A stretch of DNA of 64,000 bases. Origin: Hirschia litorea (GTDB lineage: Bacteria; Pseudomonadota; Alphaproteobacteria; Caulobacterales; Hyphomonadaceae). The notes under the pieces were generated by a model, which was not told where the DNA came from, did not search any database, and saw only the letters and a list, made by a program, of their open reading frames with translations. The stretch covers positions 682,001 through 746,000 of the forward strand of contig NZ_JBHTBR010000002.1 in NCBI RefSeq assembly GCF_042665075.1, given 5' to 3'. Below are positions 36,109-44,681 of the stretch, piece by piece (position 1 is the first letter of the stretch; each line of letters starts with the position of its first letter). A program made the position numbers and the translations under genes.

Positions 36109-36693
36109 TCAAAAAGAGCCAATTTTTGTCGCTGGCCACTCATTCTGTGCATTTTTTTCTAGTGCAGCACCCGAACATTTTAAAACTGGATGATACCAAT
36201 TCGGCGCGATCTCTAACAATGGTGACAACACAAAAGAACGTTCATGCAACCTAGGGTGAGGTAAAATTAAGTCCCCATCGTATCGAGCATTACAAATTAT
36301 CTGTCGATAATCAATCAAATCCAAGTCTAGTGTCCTAGATGCATTCTTTACACTTCGTTTTCGGCCAAATTCATCCTCTAATGCAAGAAGATGCAGCATT
36401 AAAGCTTGCGCATTGTTATCAGAAAGGGCTAACTCGACTACAGCGTTATAAAAATCTCCAAGAGTCGGGTCTGGCCATGCGGGGGACAACCAAAGACTTG
36501 ATTTTTGTAATGTAACTATGCCGGCACGCTGTAAAGCATGCAGGACAGACTGAAACAGACCCGCGCCTTCCAACCGATACTTATTATCATCGGTAAATGC
36601 GGCATTGCTTCCAAGGGCGACATACACTCGCCCCTGTCCGCGTGTACTTTCACTTGTGCCATTTTTACTAACCCGTGTTGCTGGGAGTGACAT
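36109..36693 (-). CDS. folK: 2-amino-4-hydroxy-6-hydroxymethyldihydropteridine diphosphokinase
   Basis: A 194-residue HPPK. It has VYVALGSNAAF near residue 25, SSLWLSPAWPDPTLGDFYNAVVEL (conserved substrate loop), and the metal/ATP motif RTLDLDLIDY followed by LPHPRLHERSFVLSPL. It pyrophosphorylates the pterin in folate synthesis. The first 20 residues are a basic extension. Its ATG is only five bases from the ATG of the divergent NYN gene, so each gene's leader lies in the other's coding region. Confidence 0.93.
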   Translation of the reverse strand: MSLPATRVSKNGTSESTRGQGRVYVALGSNAAFTDDNKYRLEGAGLFQSVLHALQRAGIVTLQKSSLWLSPAWPDPTLGDFYNAVVELALSDNNAQALMLHLLALEDEFGRKRSVKNASRTLDLDLIDYRQIICNARYDGDLILPHPRLHERSFVLSPLLEIAPNWYHPVLKCSGAALEKNAQNEWPATKIGSF

Positions 36694-36698
36694 TCGTA

Positions 36699-37259
36699 AT
36701 GGCCTTTTACAAAGACGAGCGGATAGCCCTATTTATTGATGGCGCAAATCTATATTCCGCCGCGAAAACATTAAACATAGAACTCGATTATCGTCGCTTG
36801 TTAAGTGAATTTAGAAAAAAAGGCCGCCTCTTGCGCGCCTATTATTACACCGCTCTTATTGAAAATGAAGAATATTCTCCCATTCGCCCTCTTGTAGATT
36901 GGCTTCAATATAATGGGTATAATGTCGTCACAAAACCAGCCAAAGAATTTACGGACGCGTCCGGCCGCCGCCGTGTAAAAGGTGACATGGATGTAGAAAT
37001 CGCCGTGGACATGCTCACTTTAGCCGACCGCTTGGATCATGTCGTCTTATTCTCAGGTGATGGTGACTTAACCGTACTTGTTAAAGCGCTTCAAGATCGC
37101 GGCCTACGCGTATCCATCGTCTCATCTGTAAAAACACAACCTCCAATGATTTCTGATGATTTAAGACGCGCTGCAGATAATTTTATAGATTTGAACGACC
37201 TCGTGAATATAATAGGACGAGAAGGTCGCGACGACAGCACATCTGACGAACAGCCCTAA
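36699..37259 (+). CDS. NYN domain (LabA/DUF88) protein, predicted RNase
   Basis: About 186 residues with a NYN/PIN-like nuclease fold. The acidic residues needed for metal binding are visible in IALFIDGANLY, in the central GDMDVEIAVDML and in VVLFSGDGDLTVLV. The arrangement matches the LabA/DUF88 family, predicted RNA-processing nucleases widespread in alphaproteobacteria. The frame opens upstream at 36675, but ATG 36699 is preferred because GGGAGTG lies 10 bases before it. The tail is acidic. The substrate is unknown. Confidence 0.88.
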   Translation: MAFYKDERIALFIDGANLYSAAKTLNIELDYRRLLSEFRKKGRLLRAYYYTALIENEEYSPIRPLVDWLQYNGYNVVTKPAKEFTDASGRRRVKGDMDVEIAVDMLTLADRLDHVVLFSGDGDLTVLVKALQDRGLRVSIVSSVKTQPPMISDDLRRAADNFIDLNDLVNIIGREGRDDSTSDEQP

Positions 37260-37352
37260 ACCTGAGGGCTAGACTTCTAATTCTTTTAATCTAACCACTA
37301 TAGCAGACGCAGTGAGGAATTATTTAGTAAAGTCATTATGGGGAACATCAAC

Positions 37353-38024
37353 ATGGCCGATGATATAGAGCTTTTTCCACCTGAAGCCCCTCTCGACTGT
37401 CGTAGATGCCCCCGATTGGTGGAATATTTGGATGAATGTCGCACCAAACACCCTGATTGGTTCAACGCACCAGTCCCCTCTTTTGGGCCGGAAAATGCCA
37501 AACTACTTATTGTAGGTTTAGCGCCGGGAGTTACAGGAGCCAACCGAACTGCACGTCCATTTACAGGCGATTATGCCGGAGACCTACTTTACGCCACACT
37601 TTCAAAATTCGGATTTTCTAAAGGCACTTATGACTCGCGACCAGATGATGGCTTAGAGCTAATAGACGCCATGATTACAAATGCTGTGCGATGCGTTCCA
37701 CCGCAAAACAAACCTACAGGACCAGAAATCAACAATTGTCGACCATTCTTGATTTCGCGTATGCGCAATTTGTCCAATTTAAAAGTTGTATTAGCACTTG
37801 GAAAAATAGCGCACGACTCAACGGTGAAAACTCTGGGTGGAAGATTGACTGACTTTAAGTTTGGTCACGGTGCCCAACACAATCTCAATAGCCCTGCTGG
37901 TCCAATCACGATGATTGATAGCTACCATTGCTCTAGATACAACACGAATACTGGTCGCCTCACGACCCAAATGTTTGAAGATGTCTTTCAAGCAATCGTC
38001 AGCACAATAAGCGCATCTTCCTAA
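37353..38024 (+). CDS. Uracil-DNA glycosylase, family 5 (UdgB-like)
   Basis: About 223 residues. An N-terminal CRRCPRL pair of cysteines plus C-containing AVRCVPPQNKPTGPEINNC fits the 4Fe-4S cluster of family 4/5 enzymes. Motif A reads GLAPGVTGANRTARPFTG, which is the family 5 form and lacks the usual catalytic Asp/Asn of other UDGs, and the motif B region is DSYHCSRYN. These enzymes excise uracil and some deaminated purines. The frame begins at ATG 37338, but ATG 37353 has a GGGGA eight bases upstream. It is monocistronic. Confidence 0.9.
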   Translation: MADDIELFPPEAPLDCRRCPRLVEYLDECRTKHPDWFNAPVPSFGPENAKLLIVGLAPGVTGANRTARPFTGDYAGDLLYATLSKFGFSKGTYDSRPDDGLELIDAMITNAVRCVPPQNKPTGPEINNCRPFLISRMRNLSNLKVVLALGKIAHDSTVKTLGGRLTDFKFGHGAQHNLNSPAGPITMIDSYHCSRYNTNTGRLTTQMFEDVFQAIVSTISASS

Positions 38025-38152
38025 ACGAAAATCAAACATTGCCCCAACGGCACGACTTGCAGAACTGACTTTATAGTACATTCTAAGGCAAATATTATTC
38101 CGCCAACCAAGCCTATAATGGACTTGAGTCAGCAATACGAGGAAGCGTTGCG

Positions 38153-38938
38153 ATGACCGATTTAAAAACTGTAAGCTACACCTACGAAAACGATATCGCA
38201 GTTATCAAACTCAACCAACCTGATGTAATGAATGCATTAACACCGCAGGTGAATGCAGAGCTCACTAGCTCTATCATAAAAGCAGGCAAAGAAGCACGCG
38301 TTATCGTAATCACTGGAGCAGGCCGCGCGTTTTGCTCTGGAGCTAATCTTGCTGGCTCTGGCGTTTCAAACGGCCCAGACAGAGATCTAGGCCAAATGCT
38401 AACCGACCACTATACGCCACTTGTTAAGGCTTTGATTGATTCGCCTGTCCCTATCATTGCATCCGTAAACGGCCCTGCTGTGGGGTTTGGCTGCTCTCTG
38501 GCCTTAGCGTGCGACCTCATAATTGCAGGGAAAAGCGCTTATTTTCAGCAAGCATTCTGTAAGATTGGTCTAATTCCCGACGGTGCATCGGCATTTTTCC
38601 TTGCCCACTCGGTTGGACGTGCTCGTGCCAGTGAAATGATGTTGTTAGGTGAACAATATGACGCTGAAACTTCAAAGCAGATTGGCATGATAAATCAAGT
38701 CGTTGAAGATGATGCGCTTGAAAGCACGGTTATGGGCATCGCACAAAAACTGACTAATGGCGCTCCAATTGCCCTTAGCTTGACGCGCAAACTCGCATGG
38801 AAAGCTATTAACACCACAATAGATGAACAATTAGCTTTAGAAGCTGAATTTCAAACAAAAGCAGGTCGCACGAATGACTTCCTAGAGGGAGTCATGGCGT
38901 TCATGCAGAAACGGTTGCCTAAATTTAGAGGCAACTAA
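38153..38938 (+). CDS. Enoyl-CoA hydratase/isomerase (PaaG-like crotonase)
   Basis: A 261-residue crotonase. The oxyanion-hole segments are GAGRAFCSGANL and NGPAVGFGCSLALACDL. The active-site loop reads GLIPDGASAFFL with aspartate where classical hydratases have the second catalytic glutamate, and the first is also missing. The pattern is closer to PaaG-type isomerases than to mitochondrial hydratase. It acts on an enoyl-CoA ester, substrate unknown. A GAGGAAG site lies before ATG 38153. It has no obvious operon partner; galE is 164 bases downstream. Confidence 0.85.
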   Translation: MTDLKTVSYTYENDIAVIKLNQPDVMNALTPQVNAELTSSIIKAGKEARVIVITGAGRAFCSGANLAGSGVSNGPDRDLGQMLTDHYTPLVKALIDSPVPIIASVNGPAVGFGCSLALACDLIIAGKSAYFQQAFCKIGLIPDGASAFFLAHSVGRARASEMMLLGEQYDAETSKQIGMINQVVEDDALESTVMGIAQKLTNGAPIALSLTRKLAWKAINTTIDEQLALEAEFQTKAGRTNDFLEGVMAFMQKRLPKFRGN

Positions 38939-39102
38939 TCACTAATTGCTTGAAAAAAGTACGCATCCCGATTGTTTTGCATAGAGACTGCTAAATTTTC
39001 ACAATTTACGTAACGATAATGTTATGCAAACTCGATAATGGATATGCATCTTGGCATAACTGAATTATTCAAGATGACTTTTTACAAGATCGGGACGCGA
39101 AT

Positions 39103-40071
39103 ATGACAAAACTACTTGTAACTGGCGGCGCTGGATATGTCGGTAGCCATTGCTGCAAATTATTTGCGGATGCAGGTTGGGATGTCACTGTTTTCGATAA
39201 TCTTTCCACAGGGTGGAAAGAGTTCGTGCAATGGGGTGACCTTATTGAAGGAGACCTTCTTGATCGCGACGCTATATCTAAAGCCATTGACGAAGTGAAG
39301 CCTGATGCAGTGGCACACTTTGCGGCACTTAGCTTAGTAGGAGTGTCTGTCACTTCACCAGAAACATATTATCGTAACAACGTTATGGGCACGCTCAACC
39401 TTATGGAAGCCATGACTGCTTCGAATGTGAGCAAGATGATATTCTCTTCAACTTGCGCAACGTATGGCGTCCCCCAACGTATGCCTATTGACGAAAGTCA
39501 CCCACAAGCACCAATCAATCCCTATGGTTCTTCAAAGTTGATGGTCGAACGTATATTAGCAGATTATTCAAACGCCCATGATTTTGAATATGTAGCACTA
39601 CGATATTTTAATGCCGCAGGTGCCGATGCTCAAGCACGTATAGGCGAGCGCCACGAACCAGAAACACATGTCATTCCGCTCGCTATTCGAGGCGCAATGT
39701 CAGATGACTACACATTTACTATATTGGGTGATGACTTCGAAACGCGGGATGGAACGTGCGTTCGTGACTATATTCATGTTGACGATTTGGCAGATGCGCA
39801 CAAACGGGCCTTGGATTACTTGTTTAAAGGCGGTAAAAGTGATGTTTTCAATTTAGGTACCGGAAATGGTACAACGGTAAGAGAAATTGCGAACGCAGTC
39901 GAAAAAGCATCAGGAAAGCCGCTTAAATTGGCCATAGGCCCTCGTCGCGCGGGCGATCCGCCTGCATTATATGCAGATGCTAGCCACGCGAAAACGGTTC
40001 TTGGTTGGGAACCTAAATTTTCAGATATCGAAAATATTGTAAACTCTGCTTGGAATTGGCACAAAAAATGA
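39103..40071 (+). CDS. galE: UDP-glucose 4-epimerase
   Basis: A 322-residue extended SDR. The NAD-binding GGAGYVGSH is at residues 7-15, the catalytic serine/threonine region is SSTCATYG, and YxxxK is NPYGSSK. The GalE-typical RYFNAAGAD and GDPPALYADA segments follow. It interconverts UDP-glucose and UDP-galactose for surface polysaccharide or LPS. It sits among other envelope-sugar genes (a GT4 enzyme and kdsA), which are on the opposite strand. Confidence 0.94.
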   Translation: MTKLLVTGGAGYVGSHCCKLFADAGWDVTVFDNLSTGWKEFVQWGDLIEGDLLDRDAISKAIDEVKPDAVAHFAALSLVGVSVTSPETYYRNNVMGTLNLMEAMTASNVSKMIFSSTCATYGVPQRMPIDESHPQAPINPYGSSKLMVERILADYSNAHDFEYVALRYFNAAGADAQARIGERHEPETHVIPLAIRGAMSDDYTFTILGDDFETRDGTCVRDYIHVDDLADAHKRALDYLFKGGKSDVFNLGTGNGTTVREIANAVEKASGKPLKLAIGPRRAGDPPALYADASHAKTVLGWEPKFSDIENIVNSAWNWHKK

Positions 40072-40110
40072 TTTAAACCATGTAATTCAAAGTGTTACTT
40101 CGTTTCACTT

Positions 40111-41208
40111 TTACAAGGTTAGCAAATCATCTAGTAAATTGCGCGCTGATTTATCCCAAGTATAAAATTGGGTTTGAAATGGCCCGCGAGCACAATATTC
40201 TGCGCGCATTTCTGCATTGTCTCTTAGTGAAATGATGGCTTCATGCCACTCATTTGAATTATCCGCACTAACGTAAAGCACTGAATCTCCGCATATTTCT
40301 GGGATTGATGCTGAGCGCGTTGCTATAACTGGACACCCCAACCTCAAAGCTTCGGCTGGAGTTAGGGCGAAACCGTCATGTTTTGAGGGATAAACAAAGC
40401 ATAATGCATTCTCATATAAGGCGCGACGTTCCCCTTCAGGAATGTAACCCGTAAAAATCACATTTTTCGATGATTCTATGCCTTCGTCTTGGAAGGTCTC
40501 TTTGACATCAGGGCCGAACAATACCAAAGGCATTTCAATATCTTGAGTCATTTTTAGTGGATCAAACACATCCATAACAACTCGCATATTCTTATGCTTA
40601 TAAGAATTCGATAACCCCAATACATACCCGTTTTTTGTTAAGCCATATTTTTCTAAAATTGCCAAACTGCTAGGTGTACGTAGGACGTGATCTACCCCAT
40701 TGTGTATCACCTTTATATGGTCTGCTTGTGCTATGTTGTGCCTCTGCAGCGCCTCTGCTGAATAGCTGGACACCGTGTAGATACGACGAGCATTGCGCCC
40801 CATCATCTTGTTCAAAAATTTGGTATAGCGAACGAAGTTCGCCGAAAATGAAATTGGGCTTTCATAAACATTGGCGTCATGAATGAACACAGCAGCATTC
40901 GATTTAAACATTGGGCCGATATTACAAAAACTCAGTAAGAATTTATCGCTCGCCATAGATGGCAAAATCATTTGCTGCCAAAGCGGGCGTGGAAGATTGC
41001 CCCGTTGTCGAATTGGAAATGGTGCACCCACGACATTAGAGTGTGGAGCATCGCACAAGTATAATTCTAGGTCAGTTAGTAAATCTCGATATTTATCGTC
41101 AGACCTTAGCGTATAGAATGCTCTAAGATACTCTTGCGCGACAAGACTTTCAGCATAGGGGTCTCGATGGAGAAATGATCCATTTATAGCAAATTTTTTG
41201 TTAGACAA
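40111..41208 (-). CDS. Family 4 (GT-B) glycosyltransferase
   Basis: A 365-residue GT-B enzyme. The N-terminal half has AVFIHDANVYESP, and the C-terminal half has NVIFTGYIPEGERRALYENAL followed by the donor-binding E-x7-E region in GFALTPAEALRLGCPVIA. This is the pattern of GT4 mannosyl- or glucosyltransferases of capsule or O-antigen synthesis. The sugar and acceptor are unknown. Translation starts with TTG 41208, supported by GGTGAG five bases upstream. It lies behind the kdsA terminator and has its own short leader. Confidence 0.85.
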   Translation of the reverse strand: MSNKKFAINGSFLHRDPYAESLVAQEYLRAFYTLRSDDKYRDLLTDLELYLCDAPHSNVVGAPFPIRQRGNLPRPLWQQMILPSMASDKFLLSFCNIGPMFKSNAAVFIHDANVYESPISFSANFVRYTKFLNKMMGRNARRIYTVSSYSAEALQRHNIAQADHIKVIHNGVDHVLRTPSSLAILEKYGLTKNGYVLGLSNSYKHKNMRVVMDVFDPLKMTQDIEMPLVLFGPDVKETFQDEGIESSKNVIFTGYIPEGERRALYENALCFVYPSKHDGFALTPAEALRLGCPVIATRSASIPEICGDSVLYVSADNSNEWHEAIISLRDNAEMRAEYCARGPFQTQFYTWDKSARNLLDDLLTL

Positions 41209-41240
41209 TATCTCACCCTACCCCATAAATTCAGCGCACA

Positions 41241-41272
41241 AAAAAGCCGTACACTCTATCGTATACGGCTTT
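41241..41272 (-). terminator. Intrinsic terminator after kdsA
   Basis: AAAGCCGTA (41243-41251) pairs with TACGGCTTT (41264-41272) around a 12-base loop. Reading the minus strand from kdsA, the hairpin is followed by a run of T residues. It separates kdsA from the glycosyltransferase gene. Confidence 0.75.
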
Positions 41273-41296
41273 CTCGTTAGACTGTTTCAAAGCAAA

Positions 41297-42145
41297 TTAG
41301 AAGCTTTTTACTAGCGCATTAATTTGGATCAATTCACTCATCAGTTTTTCCAACTGAGATAAAATCACCATATTTGGGCCGTCTGATGGTGCTGTATCAG
41401 GGTCTTGATGTGTCTCAAGGAAAACACCAGAAACACCCACAGCAACTGCCGCTTTTGCGATGACTGGCACGTATTCACGTTGCCCACCTGTCGAGCCGCC
41501 TTTACCACCAGGCTGTTGCACGGAATGTGTCGCATCAATTACGACGGGTGCCATTGCTGCCATCTCCGGCAAACCGCGCATATCAGTTACGAGTGCATTA
41601 TATCCAAAAGAGGAACCACGCTCTGTCAGTAATACGTCTTTTGCGCCCATCGCGACAAGTTTATCGACGACATTCTTCATGTCCCACGGAGCGAGGAATT
41701 GGCCCTTTTTCACCTTCACAACACGCCCTGTCTCAGCGGCTGCTTGAAGCATATCCGTCTGACGACACAGGAAAGCTGGTATTTGCAAAACATCAACAAC
41801 CTTTGCAACTTTTTCACATTGCTCAGGTAGGTGAACATCTGTCAGCATTGGCAGACCAGTTTTTTCTTTTACTTCCGCAAAGATATCAAGAGCTTCATCC
41901 AGCTCCATACCACGATATCCCTTTATGCTTGTACGGTTGGCTTTATCAAATGATGTTTTGTAAACAACTTGCGCAGCAAGTTTTTCAGCGATTTCTAAGA
42001 TCGCATTCGACATAAACAATGCGTGCTCTCTGCTTTCCAAAGCACACGGACCTAGGAAAAATGTCAAAGGAGCATCCGGCCCGACTTTGATAGTGCCTCG
42101 CTTGCAAGCAATCTCGACTGTTGAATTCAGGGCATTAACGCTCAC
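41297..42145 (-). CDS. kdsA: 3-deoxy-8-phosphooctulonate synthase (KDO-8-P synthase)
   Basis: A 282-residue TIM-barrel protein of normal length. Typical segments are FFLGPCALES near residue 25, KTSFDKANRTSIKGYRG, DVHLPEQ, VKKGQFLAPWDM and LTERGSSFGYN. It joins PEP and arabinose 5-phosphate to make KDO-8-phosphate for the LPS inner core. ATG 42145 is a good start. It diverges from the AST operon, with 157 bases between them. Confidence 0.96.
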   Translation of the reverse strand: MSVNALNSTVEIACKRGTIKVGPDAPLTFFLGPCALESREHALFMSNAILEIAEKLAAQVVYKTSFDKANRTSIKGYRGMELDEALDIFAEVKEKTGLPMLTDVHLPEQCEKVAKVVDVLQIPAFLCRQTDMLQAAAETGRVVKVKKGQFLAPWDMKNVVDKLVAMGAKDVLLTERGSSFGYNALVTDMRGLPEMAAMAPVVIDATHSVQQPGGKGGSTGGQREYVPVIAKAAVAVGVSGVFLETHQDPDTAPSDGPNMVILSQLEKLMSELIQINALVKSF

Positions 42146-42302
42146 GGTAGACTCCTCAACTAAGAACGATTCTAGTCGCTATGTAGGCATTCCCACACCA
42201 AATGGAAAGCGAAACCCACATATTGATATCAGAAACGCCATAGAAACGATTATTGAAATGCCTATCATTGGTAGCAAGAAAACAAACTAAAAGGAATCGT
42301 AA

Positions 42303-43325
42303 GTGAACATTTTAAGATTAGCAAAACCCGATGATATTGATGGACTGGCTGCACTCACCAGCTCTTTGGGTGCTGGCCTTACGACAGTTCCGCGTACACC
42401 TGATAAAATCGCAAGCTATATTGATGAGACCTATCGCTTCCTCAAAGGAGATAAAAACGCAAACCGCCTTTTCTTCGTTGTCGAAGTTGAAGGGAAAGTT
42501 GCGGGAATGTCGGCAATTCTCCCTCGCCTTGGGCGAGAACGCCCCTATTGTAGCTTTAAATTAAGTCATCATAGTCGGCGTTCTACAGAACCGGACCTAT
42601 CGACAAACCATGATAGCCTACAATTTTCTACCGAATTTGATGGGCATACAGCACTTGCGACTTTGTTCCTATCTAAAGATGTTCGCGGTGGTGGCGTAGG
42701 AAGATTGCTTTCATTGGGCCGTCTTGCATTCATTGATCAGCACCGAGATCTTTTCTCCAACACCCTTATGGCTGATATTCGTGGCTGGATGGGTGAAGAT
42801 GGGAATGCTCCATTCTGGAACTTCATAGCCGCAAAATTCATAGACCTTCCCTTCAAGGAGGCAGATGAACTTAGTGCGAGCGACAGCCGATTTATCGCTG
42901 AATTGATTCCGAGCCTGCCCATCTTACTCAATCTTCTGCCACCAGAGGCTAAAGATTATATAGGCCGCCCACACCGTCTCTCGGGAAAGGCGATGGATCT
43001 ATTAATGAATGCGGGATTTAAGAAAACTGACCTGTGTGATGTGTTTGATGGGGGCCCAGCTATTAAATGCGATATTGCGGATACGTCTATCGCACGCACG
43101 GCCACTCAAACAGAAAAACTCAGTGAAACAACTGACGGCGATTATGCAATGTTATTTACGGGCCAAGGCAATGAATTTAGAGCCACAATTGCTAAGGCTG
43201 ATTTACGCAATCAAACAGCCCCTTCAAACGTTGCTGAAAAATTTGGATTGGTTGACCACTCCAAACTATGGATAGCTGCGACACGCCACACAGACCGCCG
43301 CGCAAAAATTCAAGCGAAAGGATAG
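42303..43325 (+). CDS. astA: Arginine N-succinyltransferase, first copy (AstA family)
   Basis: A 340-residue GNAT-fold protein. The start LRLAKPDDIDGLAALTSSLGAGLTTVP is typical. TALATLFLSKDVRGGGVGRLLSLGRLAFI holds the acyl-CoA-binding loop, and GRPHRLSGKAMDLLMNAGF matches the AstA C-terminal part. It transfers succinyl from succinyl-CoA to arginine, the first AST step. The GTG start has AAGGAA before it. A second AstA-like gene lies at 48835-49929, so the two may form a heteromer as reported for Pseudomonas AruF/AruG. It leads the + operon astA1-astB-M20-astD. Confidence 0.93.
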   Translation: MNILRLAKPDDIDGLAALTSSLGAGLTTVPRTPDKIASYIDETYRFLKGDKNANRLFFVVEVEGKVAGMSAILPRLGRERPYCSFKLSHHSRRSTEPDLSTNHDSLQFSTEFDGHTALATLFLSKDVRGGGVGRLLSLGRLAFIDQHRDLFSNTLMADIRGWMGEDGNAPFWNFIAAKFIDLPFKEADELSASDSRFIAELIPSLPILLNLLPPEAKDYIGRPHRLSGKAMDLLMNAGFKKTDLCDVFDGGPAIKCDIADTSIARTATQTEKLSETTDGDYAMLFTGQGNEFRATIAKADLRNQTAPSNVAEKFGLVDHSKLWIAATRHTDRRAKIQAKG

Positions 43326-43328
43326 AAT

Positions 43329-44681
43329 ATGACTAGAGAAATCAACATTGATGGACTTGTCGGCCCTACGCACAATTATGGTGGCATGTCTTTTGGCAAT
43401 CTCGCGTCAAAATCAAATAAGGGACAAATTTCCACCCCTAAAGGCGCTGCGCTTCAGGGTTTATCTAAGATGCGCAAATTGATTGAACTTGGGCTGACAC
43501 AAGCTGTCATGCCCCCTCAAGAACGTCCTTTCATTTCAGGTCTTCGGAAAATAGGTTTTCAAGGTAGTGATTCAGATGTTCTACAGAAAGCTTTTAAAAC
43601 TAAACCCGCTTTAGTTAGCAATTACGCATCTGCTTCATGCATGTGGACAGCTAACGCTGCTACTGTCTCACCAAGCGCAGATACAGCTGACGGTAAGGTG
43701 CATTTTACACCCGCTAACCTCACAGCTATGGCGCACAGAAGTATTGAAGGCCCACAGGCAGAAACGATTTTACGTAAACTATTTTCGGATGAAAACGCCT
43801 TTAAAGTTCATGCACCGCTTCCTTCAAATCCACTATATGGTGACGAAGGTGCTGCAAACCATAACCGTCTTTGCGCAAACCATGGTGCCAAGGGGTTAGA
43901 AGTATTCGTATATGGACGAGAAGCGCTGAACAGTATGGATAATACTGCCAAATTTCCTGCTCGTCAGTCCTTTGAGGCTAGTCAAGCAGTATCGCGTTTA
44001 CATGGGATACCGGATTCACAATCGCTTTTCGTTCGCCAAAGCAATCGAGCAATTGATGCAGGTGCCTTTCACAACGATGTAGTGTGTGTCGCAAACGGAC
44101 CTGCGCTGTTATTTCATGAAACAGCCTTTGACGATATCAATACACTACAAGATACCATACGTCGCAAGGCAGAAGCATTGGAATTTGACCCCGTTTTTAT
44201 TGCTGCAATGAACAGTGATTTTCCAGTTGGTGATGCTATTCAATCATACTTCTTTAACAGCCAACTCATCACTCTTCCCGATGGAAAAATGGCTTTAATA
44301 TTACCGGCAGATGCCGAAGAGAATACATCCTCAAAGCGCTTTGCTGATGCTTGCATCACTGGAGACAACCCTATTGAGCACGCGATTTACATGGATTTGC
44401 GCCAGAGTATGCGCAATGGCGGCGGTCCAGCATGTTTACGTTTAAGAGTTCAACTTACCGATGATGAGTTGGGCAAAATGCACCAGCCCGTATTAATGAC
44501 TTCGGATAAAATCTCACGATTAGAAACTTGGGTAAAAAACCACTATCGCGATGCGCTTGCACCGTCTGATTTAGGGGATCCGCAGCTATTGGAGGAAACC
44601 CGCACAGCTTTGGATGAATTGTCTCAAATTCTAGAACTTGGTTCAATTTATGAATTTCAGAGCAATGGAGGCGACATATGA
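43329..44681 (+). CDS. astB: N-succinylarginine dihydrolase
   Basis: A 450-residue protein of the guanidino-hydrolase fold. Segments are DGLVGPTHNYGGMSFGN at the start, GDEGAANHNRL, NSDFPVGDAIQSYFFNSQL, and the catalytic cysteine in SMRNGGGPACLRLRV. It hydrolyses N2-succinylarginine to N2-succinylornithine, 2 NH3 and CO2. It starts four bases after astA and ends in an ATGA overlap with the M20 gene, so the whole operon is translationally coupled. Confidence 0.96.
   Translation: MTREINIDGLVGPTHNYGGMSFGNLASKSNKGQISTPKGAALQGLSKMRKLIELGLTQAVMPPQERPFISGLRKIGFQGSDSDVLQKAFKTKPALVSNYASASCMWTANAATVSPSADTADGKVHFTPANLTAMAHRSIEGPQAETILRKLFSDENAFKVHAPLPSNPLYGDEGAANHNRLCANHGAKGLEVFVYGREALNSMDNTAKFPARQSFEASQAVSRLHGIPDSQSLFVRQSNRAIDAGAFHNDVVCVANGPALLFHETAFDDINTLQDTIRRKAEALEFDPVFIAAMNSDFPVGDAIQSYFFNSQLITLPDGKMALILPADAEENTSSKRFADACITGDNPIEHAIYMDLRQSMRNGGGPACLRLRVQLTDDELGKMHQPVLMTSDKISRLETWVKNHYRDALAPSDLGDPQLLEETRTALDELSQILELGSIYEFQSNGGDI

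Noticed and set aside
42087..42290. 67-codon frame running into the gap before astA1
   Set aside because: The only ATG is inside kdsA antisense; the part in the intergenic gap has no start codon or ribosome site. It was examined as a possible leader peptide but is unsupported.
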